In this document: one piece after another, positions 1 through 9,001 of the stretch
Layout: every line of letters starts with the position of its first letter
Position numbering within the stretch: position 1 is the first letter of the stretch
Assembly: GCF_000392615.1 (NCBI RefSeq)
Contig: NZ_KB933398.1
Coordinates: forward strand, 628,391 to 692,390
Direction: 5' to 3'
DNA from: Lysinibacillus sphaericus OT4b.31
GTDB lineage: Bacteria; Bacillota; Bacilli; Bacillales_A; Planococcaceae
Length of the DNA: 64,000 nt
Position numbers and translations under genes: made by a program
The notes under the pieces: generated by a model
What the model saw: the letters and a program-made list of their open reading frames with translations, nothing else
The model's database searches: none
Told to the model about the DNA's origin: nothing

Positions 1-75
1 CACAAACGAATGAAGGCAAAATTAAAAGACCTAAGCCCGGTGGAGTACCGAACTCAGGTTTTAGAAGTTGCTTAA
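1..75 (+). CDS. IS3-family (IS150-type) transposase OrfB, C-terminal fragment
   Basis: The first 75 bases read in frame 1 as the last 24 residues of a transposase (HKRMKAKLKDLSPVEYRTQ...) and end at TAA. The segment KAKLKDLSPVEYR is the typical end of the IS150-group DDE integrase of IS3 elements, which cuts and pastes the element DNA. The rest of the gene lies upstream of the window, so intactness cannot be judged. The call rests on this short motif plus the IS-like terminal sequence just downstream. Confidence 0.8.
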   Translation, partial: HKRMKAKLKDLSPVEYRTQVLEVA

Positions 76-82
76 CTAAATA

Positions 83-107
83 TGTCTAACTTTTTTGGGT
101 CAGATCA
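83..107 (+). mobile_element. Probable right terminal inverted repeat of the IS3-family element
   Basis: Directly after the transposase stop comes TGTCTAACTTTTTTGGGTCA. It resembles the inverted-repeat ends of IS150-group elements, which have a T-rich and GGGTCA core. The left end is outside the window, so the outer boundary and target duplication are not determined. Confidence 0.6.
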
Positions 108-123
108 AGAAGGGCGTGTTTTT

Positions 124-810
124 TTATTGACGTAATGGTGATAAAAATTCTGCGGGAAGATTTCCCTTATCAATTACAAAGCCCTCAGAAATATGAACTT
201 CATGCATTTTGTCATTATAGGTGAATTTGAAAATACCGTTGTCAAAGTCGGTGCCAATTTCTTTGAAGAAAATACCTTCGATTGAAACATATTTAGGACA
301 TGTAAATGCCACCTTAAAGTCATCGTTCTCTTTAATTAAGTAAGCACGTACTCCTTTTTCATATGTATCATTTGCATCGTCTTCAGTTGGGCGTTGTACT
401 GCAACGATGTGGAAATCTACAAAAGGTACTTCTTTTAAAAGAACGTTTAGGAAGGAGCCCTTCGTAATTTCTTCCCAGCGACTTTGAGCACTTTGACCTA
501 CAATGATTTGTGAAATACTGTAATTCTTTGCCACTTCTGCAATAACCTTTTGTATGGGACGTTTCTCATTATCTAACAAAATGAATTTTTCAACCTCAAG
601 CTCTTCTGATAGATCTTTCCATTGATCAATGTAACTGGATTTCTCCACGTCAAATGCATCAAGGGGTTGCGAATCGACTGAAAGAATATAGAGCGGGCAA
701 TCGAGCATCGTTGCCATTTTATGGCCACGTCGAATTAAGCGCTCACCATTAAGTCCGTAGTAAACGCAAACTAAAATACTTTCGTCTAATCTCCCTTTTA
801 CATGTTTCAT
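124..810 (-). CDS. KdpD-type universal stress protein (USP) domain protein
   Basis: A 228-residue soluble protein without the histidine-kinase part of KdpD. The first 140 residues form a USP-like fold. The segment VGQSAQSRWEEITKGS matches the nucleotide-binding region of KdpD USP domains (G-x-S-x-x-S-R-W). The last 80 residues are an extra domain I do not recognise. Such free-standing KdpD N-terminal proteins occur in Bacillaceae and are often called truncated KdpD. The gene is divergent from the Mrp antiporter operon, so a role in K+/Na+ stress sensing is plausible but inferred. There is no transmembrane segment. A nucleotide ligand (ATP or c-di-AMP) cannot be decided from sequence alone. 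Confidence 0.7.
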   Translation of the reverse strand: MKHVKGRLDESILVCVYYGLNGERLIRRGHKMATMLDCPLYILSVDSQPLDAFDVEKSSYIDQWKDLSEELEVEKFILLDNEKRPIQKVIAEVAKNYSISQIIVGQSAQSRWEEITKGSFLNVLLKEVPFVDFHIVAVQRPTEDDANDTYEKGVRAYLIKENDDFKVAFTCPKYVSIEGIFFKEIGTDFDNGIFKFTYNDKMHEVHISEGFVIDKGNLPAEFLSPLRQ

Positions 811-1297
811 AAAAAAATCACACCTCTTATTCTGTTGTTATTTTGTTGTTTCTATTGCCGATTTCGAAAAAATTATCCTAAAACAGCTAAAACCGATGCA
901 GTTACAGTGCATTATGCACATTTATAATGTATACTTATTAGTGTATAAAAATTATTTACGATATATCGGAAAACCTTTGAAGAAATAGGCTTATCTCCAT
1001 GCTCTACAGTTATTTGATTTATGCATTACGTGCATTTAAACCAATTGCCTCTATATGCCACATTATTATGCAGTGAGTTAAATAGATAGTCAAGTGTCAG
1101 GATAAATAGAAACTTTAATTGATAAGGATTTGTGTCATTCCCATCATTTTCAGTTGAATTATCTGGTACTTACGGATGCTTAAACGTCCGTTTACTCTTC
1201 GTCTTGTAGTTTTAGTCTTACAACCATTAGTACGAGATACCAATCCAATTTTAAGAGAAATTCTGATATGTTAGTTCAGTTAGTAGGAGGTCTTCCT
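811..1297. other. Divergent intergenic region between the USP gene and the mrp operon
   Basis: Nearly 490 bases without a convincing gene. It must hold promoters for both directions, but I see no clear sigma-A pair. I looked for a c-di-AMP (ydaO-type) riboswitch because of the K+/Na+ context and did not find its conserved core. AGGAGGT at 1285-1291 is the ribosome binding site that fixes the mrpA start. Confidence 0.5.
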
Positions 1298-3712
1298 TTG
1301 GTTATAGTTCTCATTATGATACTTTTCCCATTTGTTTGTGCTGCCCTGATTCCACTGCTTTACAGGCGACTAAGGCGCGTAGCACATCTTGGCTGGTTTG
1401 TTTTATCCGTTCCAATCATATTGTTTCTTTTACTCGCACGGTATATTCCTCAAATTGCCGAGGGTAAAACGTTTATCCATACATATGAGTGGATTCCCTC
1501 TTTTGATATAAATTTCACAACGTACCTTGATGGACTCAGTATGATTCTTGGTTTGCTGATTACAGGTGTAGGTAGTCTAGTCATTTTATATTCTATTTTT
1601 TATTTATCAACGAAAGAATCACTTCATCATTTTTATTGCTACTTACTACTATTCATGGGCGCAATGCTTGGCGTCGTCTTTTCAGATAACTTAATGGTGC
1701 TGTATACCTTTTGGGAATTAACGAGTGTGTCGTCGTTCCTACTAATTGCGTTTTGGCATCATCGTAAAGCTTCACGAGCGGGTGCACGAAAAGCTATGAC
1801 CATTACTGTTTTTGGTGGGCTTGCCATGCTAGCAGGATTCCTTATGCTTTATGTTTCATCAGGAACGTTTAGTATTCGTGAAATTGTAGCTAACGTAGAG
1901 GTAATACGTGAGCACACATTGTTTGTTCCTGCATTATTGCTTATTTTAATTGGGGCTTTTACAAAGTCTGCACAATTTCCATTCCATATTTGGTTGCCAG
2001 ATGCAATGGAGGCGCCAACACCGGTTAGTGCGTATCTACATTCTGCGACAATGGTAAAAGCAGGGATATATATCGTTGCACGTTTTTCTCCCGTGTTTGG
2101 CGGAGAAGCGGTCTGGTTCTGGCTAGTAAGTGGCATTGGCCTTGTGACATTATTCTGGGGCTCTTTCAATGCGGTACGTCAAACAGATTTAAAGGCGTTG
2201 CTGGCCTATTCAACGGTCAGTCAGCTAGGTTTAATTATGAGTTTATTTGGTCTTGGCTCAGTCGGACATTATTTTGGTTATGCAGAAAGTTCCATTCTAT
2301 ATACACAAGCAAGTTTTGCGGCGTTGTTCCATCTCATTAATCACTCCACGTTTAAGGGTGCGTTATTCATGATGGTCGGCATAGTCGATCATGAAGTAGG
2401 AACACGCGATATTCGGCGTTTAGGTGGTTTGATGGCATTGATGCCAGTAACCTTTACAATTGCGGTCATCGGTGGCTTTTCCATGGCTGGATTACCACCA
2501 TTTAATGGTTTCCTAAGTAAAGAGATGTTTTTTACTGCGGTTCTAGCCATCCGTGATGTCCAAGCCTTTTCAATTGCTGATTTGGGGCTATTATTCCCAA
2601 TTGTGGCATGGGTGGCAAGTATTTTCACCTTCGTCTACAGTATGATTTTAATTGGTCGGACGTTTTTCGGAAAGTTACAGCCCGATAAAATAGACAAGAA
2701 GCCGCATGAAGCGCCACTTGGTATGCTGATTTCACCAATAATACTATGTTTGTTTGTTGTTGGTATTTTCTTTTTTCCAAACGTGCTGGGACATTATATT
2801 TTAGCGCCTGCAATGGCAAGTATTTATCCTACATTTCCTACCACAAGTGAATTAACGCCACATATTCACGCGTGGCACGGTATAAATGCAGAGCTGCTAA
2901 TGACACTTGGTGTAGTTATTATCGGTATTATATTATTTAAAACTTTAGAAAAGTGGAAACCTCTATATCGAGTATTTTCGCAAAAATATGCATTTAATGC
3001 TTATTACAATCGAATGATTGATTTTGGCGAAAACAGCTCAACAAAGATTACAAAGCGTTATATGACAGGCAATCTAACGCATTATTTTGTTTATATTTAT
3101 GTCTTCTTTGTAGCTCTTATTGCGGGCTACTTTATATGGTCGGAAGCATTTACTTTTAACTTTGTACAGGATTCAGCAGTTGAGTCGTATGAGCTTATTT
3201 TAGTATTTGTCATGATGTTTGCAGCAGTATGGATGATTTTCGCTAAAAGCCGTGTAACTGCCATGCTGTTAAATGGCGTGCTTGGGTATTCCATAGCGTT
3301 CTTCTTTGTGATATTCCGTGCACCTGACTTAGCACTGACACAATTAGTCGTTGAATCTGTGACAACAGCATTATTTCTTCTATGCTTTAAATATTTGCCT
3401 GATTTAATGCCTGAGTTCACGCGCAAGCGAGTTAAATGGTCGAATGCCATTATATCTATTTTTGTTGGGGCAACAGTGACATTAGTGGGCTTAGCAGTTG
3501 TGCATTATGACAAATTTGAACCAGTGTCTTTGTACTTTAATGATGCCTATAAATTAGCAGGCGGTTCGAATATCGTTAATACAATTTTAGGGGATTTCCG
3601 TGCATTTGATACGATGCTTGAGGTTGTGGTTCTTCTAATTGCAGGCTTAGGTGTGTATACACTGACGAAGCTCAAGCCGCGAAAGGAGGAGACAGATCAT
3701 GAAAATCAATGA
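1298..3712 (+). CDS. mrpA: Mrp Na+/H+ antiporter subunit A
   Basis: Largest subunit of the multisubunit Mrp cation/proton antiporter, about 804 residues and almost wholly membrane-embedded. The N-terminal two thirds are the proton-translocating module shared with complex I NuoL/ND5. It shows the conserved glutamate segment (YTFWELTSVSSFLLI) and the lysine segment (HSATMVKAGIYIVARF). The last 200 residues carry the MrpA-specific DUF4040 and MrpB-like helices. An ATG at 1268 has no ribosome binding site. The TTG at 1298 lies 6 bases after AGGAGGT, and its product aligns with the short N-termini usual for MrpA, so it is chosen. First gene of a seven-gene operon; overlaps mrpB by 14 bases. Confidence 0.93.
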   Translation: MVIVLIMILFPFVCAALIPLLYRRLRRVAHLGWFVLSVPIILFLLLARYIPQIAEGKTFIHTYEWIPSFDINFTTYLDGLSMILGLLITGVGSLVILYSIFYLSTKESLHHFYCYLLLFMGAMLGVVFSDNLMVLYTFWELTSVSSFLLIAFWHHRKASRAGARKAMTITVFGGLAMLAGFLMLYVSSGTFSIREIVANVEVIREHTLFVPALLLILIGAFTKSAQFPFHIWLPDAMEAPTPVSAYLHSATMVKAGIYIVARFSPVFGGEAVWFWLVSGIGLVTLFWGSFNAVRQTDLKALLAYSTVSQLGLIMSLFGLGSVGHYFGYAESSILYTQASFAALFHLINHSTFKGALFMMVGIVDHEVGTRDIRRLGGLMALMPVTFTIAVIGGFSMAGLPPFNGFLSKEMFFTAVLAIRDVQAFSIADLGLLFPIVAWVASIFTFVYSMILIGRTFFGKLQPDKIDKKPHEAPLGMLISPIILCLFVVGIFFFPNVLGHYILAPAMASIYPTFPTTSELTPHIHAWHGINAELLMTLGVVIIGIILFKTLEKWKPLYRVFSQKYAFNAYYNRMIDFGENSSTKITKRYMTGNLTHYFVYIYVFFVALIAGYFIWSEAFTFNFVQDSAVESYELILVFVMMFAAVWMIFAKSRVTAMLLNGVLGYSIAFFFVIFRAPDLALTQLVVESVTTALFLLCFKYLPDLMPEFTRKRVKWSNAIISIFVGATVTLVGLAVVHYDKFEPVSLYFNDAYKLAGGSNIVNTILGDFRAFDTMLEVVVLLIAGLGVYTLTKLKPRKEETDHENQ

Positions 3713-4121
3713 TGTTATTTTACGCACGGTCACGAAATCTGTCGTATTCATTATTTTGACACTCGGTGTGTATCTATTCTTTGCAGGACATCATGCACCA
3801 GGTGGGGGCTTTATCGGTGGCCTTGTGCTTGCCTCAGGTATTGTTCTACTGTACTTAACGTATGACATTGAAACGGTGCACAAAGGGATGCCATTTGATT
3901 TTAAAAAAGTAGCGGCACTAGGGGTTTTGCTTGCTACAGGGACAGCAGTCGGTTCATTATTCTTCGATGTGCCATTTTTAACGCAGACCTATACGTATAT
4001 TGATGTGCCGATTTTTGGGCAGATGGGTTTTTCGACAGTCACTATATTTGAAGCAGGGGTTGCTTTAACTGTGGTTGGTGTTGTTGTAACAATTATTTTA
4101 AGTATAAGTGAGGATGAGTAG
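3699..4121 (+). CDS. mrpB: Mrp Na+/H+ antiporter subunit B
   Basis: A 140-residue membrane protein of the MnhB/MrpB family, needed for assembly and activity of the Mrp complex. Four hydrophobic segments are visible. The family motif around FAGHHAPGGGFIGGLVLA follows the first helix. The ATG is preceded by AAAGGAGGAGA and lies inside the end of mrpA, an arrangement typical of translational coupling. Length equals that of family members. Confidence 0.95.
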   Translation: MKINDVILRTVTKSVVFIILTLGVYLFFAGHHAPGGGFIGGLVLASGIVLLYLTYDIETVHKGMPFDFKKVAALGVLLATGTAVGSLFFDVPFLTQTYTYIDVPIFGQMGFSTVTIFEAGVALTVVGVVVTIILSISEDE

Positions 4122-4124
4122 CCT

Positions 4125-4463
4125 ATGGAGTCGTTAATACTAGTTTTAGTTGGTGTATTAGTAGCTGTGGCTACTTACTTAATCCTCTCGAAGCAGTTAT
4201 TACGTGTCATTTTAGGGACAGCTGTATTATCACATGCAGCGCATTTACTCATTTTAACGATGGGTGGTCTGAAAAAAGGTGATGTGCCACTGCTTGATGA
4301 ATCAGAAGGTCCTTATACAGATGCACTTCCACAGGCATTAATATTAACAGCGATTGTCATTAGCTTTGCAGTGACGGCGTTCGTGCTCGTTCTCGGCTAC
4401 CGGGCCTATAAAACGAATGGTTCGGGGAACTTTGATGAATTGAGAGGTACACCGGATGAGTAA
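4125..4463 (+). CDS. mrpC: Mrp Na+/H+ antiporter subunit C
   Basis: A 112-residue protein homologous to NuoK/ND4L of complex I and to MnhC. It has three membrane helices. The segment ILGTAVLSHAAHLLILTMGG and the acidic loop ending in DALPQALILTAIVI are family hallmarks. It starts 3 bases after the mrpB stop and overlaps mrpD by 8 bases, consistent with one polycistronic message. In the complex it sits beside MrpD and MrpA in the antiporter core. Confidence 0.95.
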   Translation: MESLILVLVGVLVAVATYLILSKQLLRVILGTAVLSHAAHLLILTMGGLKKGDVPLLDESEGPYTDALPQALILTAIVISFAVTAFVLVLGYRAYKTNGSGNFDELRGTPDE

Positions 4464-5961
4464 TATTATAGTTTTACCATTAATCGTGCCAGTCATTACG
4501 GCTATTTTATTAGTATTTATGCGAAAGAATATTTTATTACAGCGCATCATCAGCTTATTAACGCTGATCTTTGTCGCGATTATTAGTATTGTACTTTTGA
4601 TGGAGATTCAGGTGCAAGGTGTGATGCGCATTGATTTTAGTGGCTGGCTACCACCATTTGGGATTTCGTTTGTTGCTGACTCATTTGCTGTATTACTGGT
4701 TTTAGTGGCCAATATTGTTGCAGCAATTTGCTTGTTATATGCATTCTTTACGATTGGTGAGCGTTATGAAAAAATGTATTTTTACTCATTTGCCTTACTA
4801 ATGATAGCAGGGGTGAATGGTTCATTTTTAACTGGCGATATTTTTAACCTGTTCGTGTGTTTCGAAGTGATGCTACTCGCTTCTTACGCCCTTATAACTT
4901 TAGGTGGTGAGAAAATCCAGCTACGTGAGGCGTTGAAGTATGTGCTCATTAACATTGTCGCATCGTGGATTTTCTTAGTAGCATTGGCGTTTCTATATGG
5001 GACGGTCGGAACTTTGAATATGGCGCATATTTCGGTTCGTGTTATGGAGGCGGGCAATGATCCATTGATAACGACGGTTGCACTTATTTTCTTAATTGTC
5101 TTTAGCCTGAAGGCAGGTCTATTATTATTCTTCTGGTTACCAGGTTCATATAGTGTACCTCCGACTGCTATAGCCGCATTATTTGCAGCTCTTTTAACAA
5201 AAGTAGGAATTTATGCATTGGTACGTACTTTTACATTGTTATTCACAAATAATACAGAGGTGACACATACAGTCCTCGGTGTTATGGCAGGAATAACAAT
5301 TATTGCTGGCTGTATGGGGGCACTTGCTGGTCGAGATGTGCGAACAATTGCTTCCTATAATGTTATCATTGGGGTTGGTTTTATAGTAGCAGGTCTTGCA
5401 ATTGGTACAGAATCTGCCTTACAGGGCGTTACGTTCTATTTAATGCACGATATGGTGGCAAAGGCCATGTTATTTTTAGCAGTTGGCATGATGATATATG
5501 TAACTGGTGAGACTAGTCTGGATAAAATGAGTGGGCTTATTCGGAATTATCCAGTATTTGGTTGGATGTTCTTTATAGTAATGTGCTCGCTAGCAGGGAT
5601 TCCACCACTAAGTGGTTTTTTAGGAAAGGTATTGATTGGACAAGGGGCTATTGAAGGCGGTAACTTTGTGCTATTAGGTCTTGGTTTCTTATCAAGCTTA
5701 GTTGTCTTATATTCATTACTACGTATCTTTTTGGCGTCATTCTTTGGCGAAACAATCATAAGTCTAGAGGATGAAAAGCCATTGCCAAAACGAATAGAGA
5801 TGCCTGTGATATTGCTGGCAGCTTGTACAATAGCTTTAGGCATTGGGGCAGAGTGGATATCACCATATATTACAGATGCAGCTGACACACTACATACGCC
5901 TTCGATATATATAGATGCAGTGTTAGACGGTGCAACATGGCAAGGCGAGGTGAATGAGTAA
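4456..5961 (+). CDS. mrpD: Mrp Na+/H+ antiporter subunit D
   Basis: A 501-residue membrane protein, the second NuoM/NuoN-like proton-channel subunit of Mrp. It shows the conserved glutamate segment FNLFVCFEVMLLASYALI near residue 135, and further on lysine-bearing helices (LKAGLLLFFWLPGSY, LLTKVGIYALVR). Roughly fourteen hydrophobic segments. Both MrpA and MrpD are needed for Na+-dependent pH homeostasis in characterised bacilli. The stop TAA shares one base with the mrpE start. Confidence 0.95.
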   Translation: MSNIIVLPLIVPVITAILLVFMRKNILLQRIISLLTLIFVAIISIVLLMEIQVQGVMRIDFSGWLPPFGISFVADSFAVLLVLVANIVAAICLLYAFFTIGERYEKMYFYSFALLMIAGVNGSFLTGDIFNLFVCFEVMLLASYALITLGGEKIQLREALKYVLINIVASWIFLVALAFLYGTVGTLNMAHISVRVMEAGNDPLITTVALIFLIVFSLKAGLLLFFWLPGSYSVPPTAIAALFAALLTKVGIYALVRTFTLLFTNNTEVTHTVLGVMAGITIIAGCMGALAGRDVRTIASYNVIIGVGFIVAGLAIGTESALQGVTFYLMHDMVAKAMLFLAVGMMIYVTGETSLDKMSGLIRNYPVFGWMFFIVMCSLAGIPPLSGFLGKVLIGQGAIEGGNFVLLGLGFLSSLVVLYSLLRIFLASFFGETIISLEDEKPLPKRIEMPVILLAACTIALGIGAEWISPYITDAADTLHTPSIYIDAVLDGATWQGEVNE

Positions 5962-6443
5962 TGGCAATGCAATTTATATTGAACTTATTCATTGCAACAC
6001 TTTGGTTACTGCTACAGGATGAAATTACACCACAATTTACAACATTTCTAATGGGCTTTATCGTGGGGATGGGTATTTTATATGCGATGCACCGCTTTTA
6101 TGGTACGCAGTTTTATCTGCGTCGCGTAGTTTCTATTATTAAATTACTATGGCTCTTTAATTGGGAGCTCTTATTATCGAGCTACAGTGTGTTAAGACAA
6201 ATTACGACACCGAAGTTAAATATTACGCCAGGCATTTTCACGTATAAAACAGAGCTCAAAGGAGACTGGGAAGTAACGGCACTTGCGCTCTTACTAACGC
6301 TGACACCTGGATCAGTTGTGATGGAGGTTTCTGAGGAGGGAGATTTGTTCTATATTCATGCTATGGATATTGAACAATCTAAAGATGCTGTCATTCGTTC
6401 AATAGGGAAGTTTGAACAAGCAATAATGGAGGTGACACGCTAA
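5961..6443 (+). CDS. mrpE: Mrp Na+/H+ antiporter subunit E
   Basis: A 160-residue MnhE/MrpE family protein. It has two N-terminal membrane helices, then a cytoplasmic part with the family segment TALALLLTLTPGSVVMEV (about residues 107-124), followed by an acidic stretch. MrpE is an accessory subunit without a complex I homologue. Start and stop each share one base with the neighbouring genes (TAATG junctions), which suggests tight translational coupling. Confidence 0.94.
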   Translation: MAMQFILNLFIATLWLLLQDEITPQFTTFLMGFIVGMGILYAMHRFYGTQFYLRRVVSIIKLLWLFNWELLLSSYSVLRQITTPKLNITPGIFTYKTELKGDWEVTALALLLTLTPGSVVMEVSEEGDLFYIHAMDIEQSKDAVIRSIGKFEQAIMEVTR

Positions 6444-6727
6444 TGATTGAAAATATTTTACTATTAGCTCTTGCTTTATTTAGTGTATCGATTGCGCTGT
6501 CACTGTACCGGGTTATTCGAGGACCATCGATGCCAGACCGTGCTATTGCACTTGATACGATTGGTATCAACCTACTTTCGTCAATCGCCATTGTCTCGAT
6601 TATCTTACAAACGAAGGCTTATTTGGAGGCAATTCTAATCTTGGGCATATTAGCCTTTATAGGAACAATCGCCTTTACGAAATATATAGAAAGAGGTGTG
6701 ATTGTTGAACGTAAATCAAATGATTGA
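6443..6727 (+). CDS. mrpF: Mrp Na+/H+ antiporter subunit F
   Basis: A 94-residue protein with three membrane helices. The motif YRVIRGPSMPDRAIALDTIG after helix 1 is diagnostic for MrpF/MnhF. In characterised Mrp complexes this small subunit is essential for antiport. The start is in a TAATG junction with mrpE, and the end overlaps mrpG by about 23 bases. Confidence 0.94.
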   Translation: MIENILLLALALFSVSIALSLYRVIRGPSMPDRAIALDTIGINLLSSIAIVSIILQTKAYLEAILILGILAFIGTIAFTKYIERGVIVERKSND

Positions 6728-7064
6728 ATGGACAGCAGCCATCCTCATTCTAATTGGCTCGATTGTTAGTGTTATTAGTGCTTTTGGGATGATTCGCCTG
6801 CCTGATGTTTACACGCGTTCGCATGCTGCAACAAAAAGTTCTACATTGTCTGTTTTAACATGTCTATTGGGCACATTTATTTACTTTTGGGTGCATGATG
6901 GTTATGTGAGTGTGCGGTTAATTTTAGGAATTATGTTCGTCTTTGTTACGGCTCCTGTAGCAGGACATTTAATATGTCGTGCTGCCTATCGCTCACGTGT
7001 ACCTTTAGCAGAGGGCTCTGGTGAAGATGAACTGAAGTCCAAACTGTTTTCAGATGAAAAATAA
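6705..7064 (+). CDS. mrpG: Mrp Na+/H+ antiporter subunit G
   Basis: A 119-residue MnhG/PhaG family protein, last subunit of the complex. Three hydrophobic helices and the family segment SAFGMIRLPDVYTRSHAATKSST are visible. Two adjacent TTG codons (6702, 6705) could start it. The second is 6 bases after AGAGGTG and is preferred; an ATG at 6720 is too far from a ribosome binding site. The gene is followed by a strong terminator, so the operon ends here. Confidence 0.92.
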   Translation: MNVNQMIEWTAAILILIGSIVSVISAFGMIRLPDVYTRSHAATKSSTLSVLTCLLGTFIYFWVHDGYVSVRLILGIMFVFVTAPVAGHLICRAAYRSRVPLAEGSGEDELKSKLFSDEK

Positions 7065-7067
7065 GTA

Positions 7068-7102
7068 ACAGATCTCCCAATTCGGAGGTCTGTTTTTTTT
7101 TA
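7068..7102 (+). terminator. Rho-independent terminator of the mrp operon
   Basis: ACAGATCTCC pairs with GGAGGTCTGT across a six-base loop and is followed by a run of T. It begins 4 bases after mrpG. Confidence 0.9.
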
Positions 7103-7242
7103 ATTTAGAATTATTTCAAAGCAAGGGAAGTATTGGAATTCACTTAAAGCAGGCATAAATGTTTAAGAGAAGGAAAATAGTATAGTAACGCTAATTTTCT
7201 GTAAATGGAGTAATGCAACATTAACGGAAAAATAAAAATAAA

Positions 7243-7271
7243 TTGATTTGTTTGAAAATTTAGTTTACAAT
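7243..7271 (+). promoter_or_regulatory. Sigma-A-type promoter for the amino-acid ABC operon
   Basis: TTGATT and TACAAT are separated by exactly 17 bases, a good match to the housekeeping consensus. It lies about 160 bases upstream of the binding-protein start. The leader between (7272-7430) is AT-rich with one small hairpin (GCAGA...TCTGC near 7333-7354); I recognise no riboswitch. Confidence 0.55.
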
Positions 7272-7430
7272 ATTTTTTAAAAATTTTTAAAGTTAAGCTT
7301 GAAAATTATTTTGAAAGAGTATATCTTAATTAGCAGATAGATTTTTTATTCTGCAATGTGAATAAATATCCAATTTGCTATTTTGGAAAATTGGATTCTA
7401 ATACACATTAAATACAAAGGAGTTTTGAAT

Positions 7431-8231
7431 ATGAAGAACAAATTTTGCATACTTATGTTTGTGCTAGTTATTGGTGTACTGGCAGCATGTGGTACAAAAG
7501 ATGATAAAGCAAGTGATACAGGTTCAAACGCTGGTACAGGAACGGAAGAGAAACAAATAATAAAGGTGGGTACATCTGCAGACTACGCACCATTTGAATA
7601 TGTTGATGCTGCAAAAGGTGAAGAAATTATTGGTTTTGATATTGATTTAATTAAATTAGTCGGTGAAAAAATTGGTGTAGAAATGCAAGTTCAAGATATG
7701 GATTTCAACAGCCTAGTGCCAGCTTTACAAGCAGGTAAAATTGATATTGTTATTTCTGGGATGACACCAAATGAAGACCGTGAAAAAGTTGTAGATTTCT
7801 CAGATAAATACAATCAAACAGAGCAAGTGATCGTTGTGAAAAAGGATAGCGGCATTAAAAAGGAAGCTGATTTAGCTGGTAAAAAAATTGGTGTACAAAC
7901 AGCTTCGATTCAAGAAAATTTAGGAAACGCCATTGCAAAAAAAGTAGATGTAGCAGTAGAAGGACGTACGCGTATTCCTGAGATTATTCAAGACATGATG
8001 TCTAAGCGTTTAGATGGAGCAATTCTAGAAGGAGGCGTAGCGAAAGGTTATCTGAAATCGAATGATAAATTAGCAGCGTTTCCAGTAGAAGAACAACCTG
8101 AAGACTTTAAAGCAATTGCTGTTCAAAAAGGTAGTGACCTAAAAGATAAAATTAACCAAGCTTTAAAAGAATTAGCGGATGAAGGCAAAATTCAAGAGCT
8201 TGAAGAAAAATGGTTAGAAAAAGCTGAATAA
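7431..8231 (+). CDS. Polar amino-acid ABC transporter, substrate-binding lipoprotein
   Basis: A 266-residue extracytoplasmic solute receptor of SBP family 3. The N-terminus is a lipoprotein signal (MKNKFCILMFVLVIGVLAAC) with lipobox LAAC, so it should be tethered to the outer face of the membrane. Family motifs include VGTSADYAPFEY and GFDIDLIKLVGEKIG. A longer in-frame reading back to 7383 has no ribosome binding site; the ATG at 7431 follows AAAGGAG. With the next two genes it forms an importer resembling the B. subtilis arginine system ArtPQR, but substrate choice among polar amino acids is inferred. Confidence 0.9.
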   Translation: MKNKFCILMFVLVIGVLAACGTKDDKASDTGSNAGTGTEEKQIIKVGTSADYAPFEYVDAAKGEEIIGFDIDLIKLVGEKIGVEMQVQDMDFNSLVPALQAGKIDIVISGMTPNEDREKVVDFSDKYNQTEQVIVVKKDSGIKKEADLAGKKIGVQTASIQENLGNAIAKKVDVAVEGRTRIPEIIQDMMSKRLDGAILEGGVAKGYLKSNDKLAAFPVEEQPEDFKAIAVQKGSDLKDKINQALKELADEGKIQELEEKWLEKAE

Positions 8232-8243
8232 TACAATTGAAAT

Positions 8244-8270
8244 GCGATAGCTCTATATAGGGCTATCGCT
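8244..8270 (+). terminator. Hairpin between binding-protein and permease genes (partial terminator)
   Basis: GCGATAGC pairs with GCTATCGC with a short loop, followed by a mixed T-containing stretch. Such hairpins after the first gene of ABC operons often raise binding-protein mRNA over permease mRNA by partial termination or 3' protection. Confidence 0.6.
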
Positions 8271-8341
8271 TGTACTTTTCATGTTAACTAAATTCAATCC
8301 AATTTTAAGATTTAATCGATAAAAAGAAAGGAGGGAACGCT

Positions 8342-9001
8342 GTGAATTTGGATTTTACAGCTATAATTCCCTCTATTCCTTACATATTAAAAGGAATAGG
8401 TGTTACACTTCAAATTACTATTGGTGCAACCATCATTGGTTTTATAGTAGGTATTTTATTAGCACTATGCAAAATTGGTAAGATTACAGCTCTTCGCTGG
8501 TTTGCCGATATTTATACGTCCATTTTCCGTGGGACACCGCTTGTCCTACAATTAATGATTATTTACTATGCAGTACCACAATTATTAGACATTCAGATTG
8601 ACCCTGTACCAACCGCAATTATTGCTTTTGGTTTAAACTCTTCTGCATATATCTCTGAAATTATTCGTGCTGGCATTAATGCAGTCGATAAAGGACAGCA
8701 GGAGGCAGCAATGGCGCTTGGCGTACCTTACACAAAAATGATGAAGGACATTATTATTCCCCAAGCACTGAAAAATATTTTACCTTCATTAATGAATGAA
8801 TTCATAACATTAAATAAAGAATCAGCAGTTGTAACAGTTATTAGTGCGCTTGATATTATGCGCCGTGCCTATATAGTTGGTGGAGCAACATATCGTTATC
8901 TTGAGCCATTATTAGTTGCTGGTTTAATCTACTATATTATGACGCTTGTTTTAACGTTCCTTGGTAAACGAATCGAGAAAGGAATGAGAAAAAGTGATTA
9001 A
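8342..9001 (+). CDS. Polar amino-acid ABC transporter, permease
   Basis: A 219-residue inner-membrane permease of the HisM/GlnP family. It has about five hydrophobic segments and the EAA loop ([20 protein letters not shown], from about residue 119) that contacts the ATPase. A single permease gene implies a homodimer. The GTG start at 8342 is preceded by AAGGAGGG. The end overlaps the ATPase gene by 8 bases. Confidence 0.92.
   Translation: MNLDFTAIIPSIPYILKGIGVTLQITIGATIIGFIVGILLALCKIGKITALRWFADIYTSIFRGTPLVLQLMIIYYAVPQLLDIQIDPVPTAIIAFGLNSSAYISEIIRAGINAVDKGQQEAAMALGVPYTKMMKDIIIPQALKNILPSLMNEFITLNKESAVVTVISALDIMRRAYIVGGATYRYLEPLLVAGLIYYIMTLVLTFLGKRIEKGMRKSD

Noticed and set aside
811..1267. c-di-AMP riboswitch ahead of the mrp operon
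   Set aside because: The K+/Na+ context made it likely, but the conserved ydaO core sequences and the pseudo-symmetric stems are not present.
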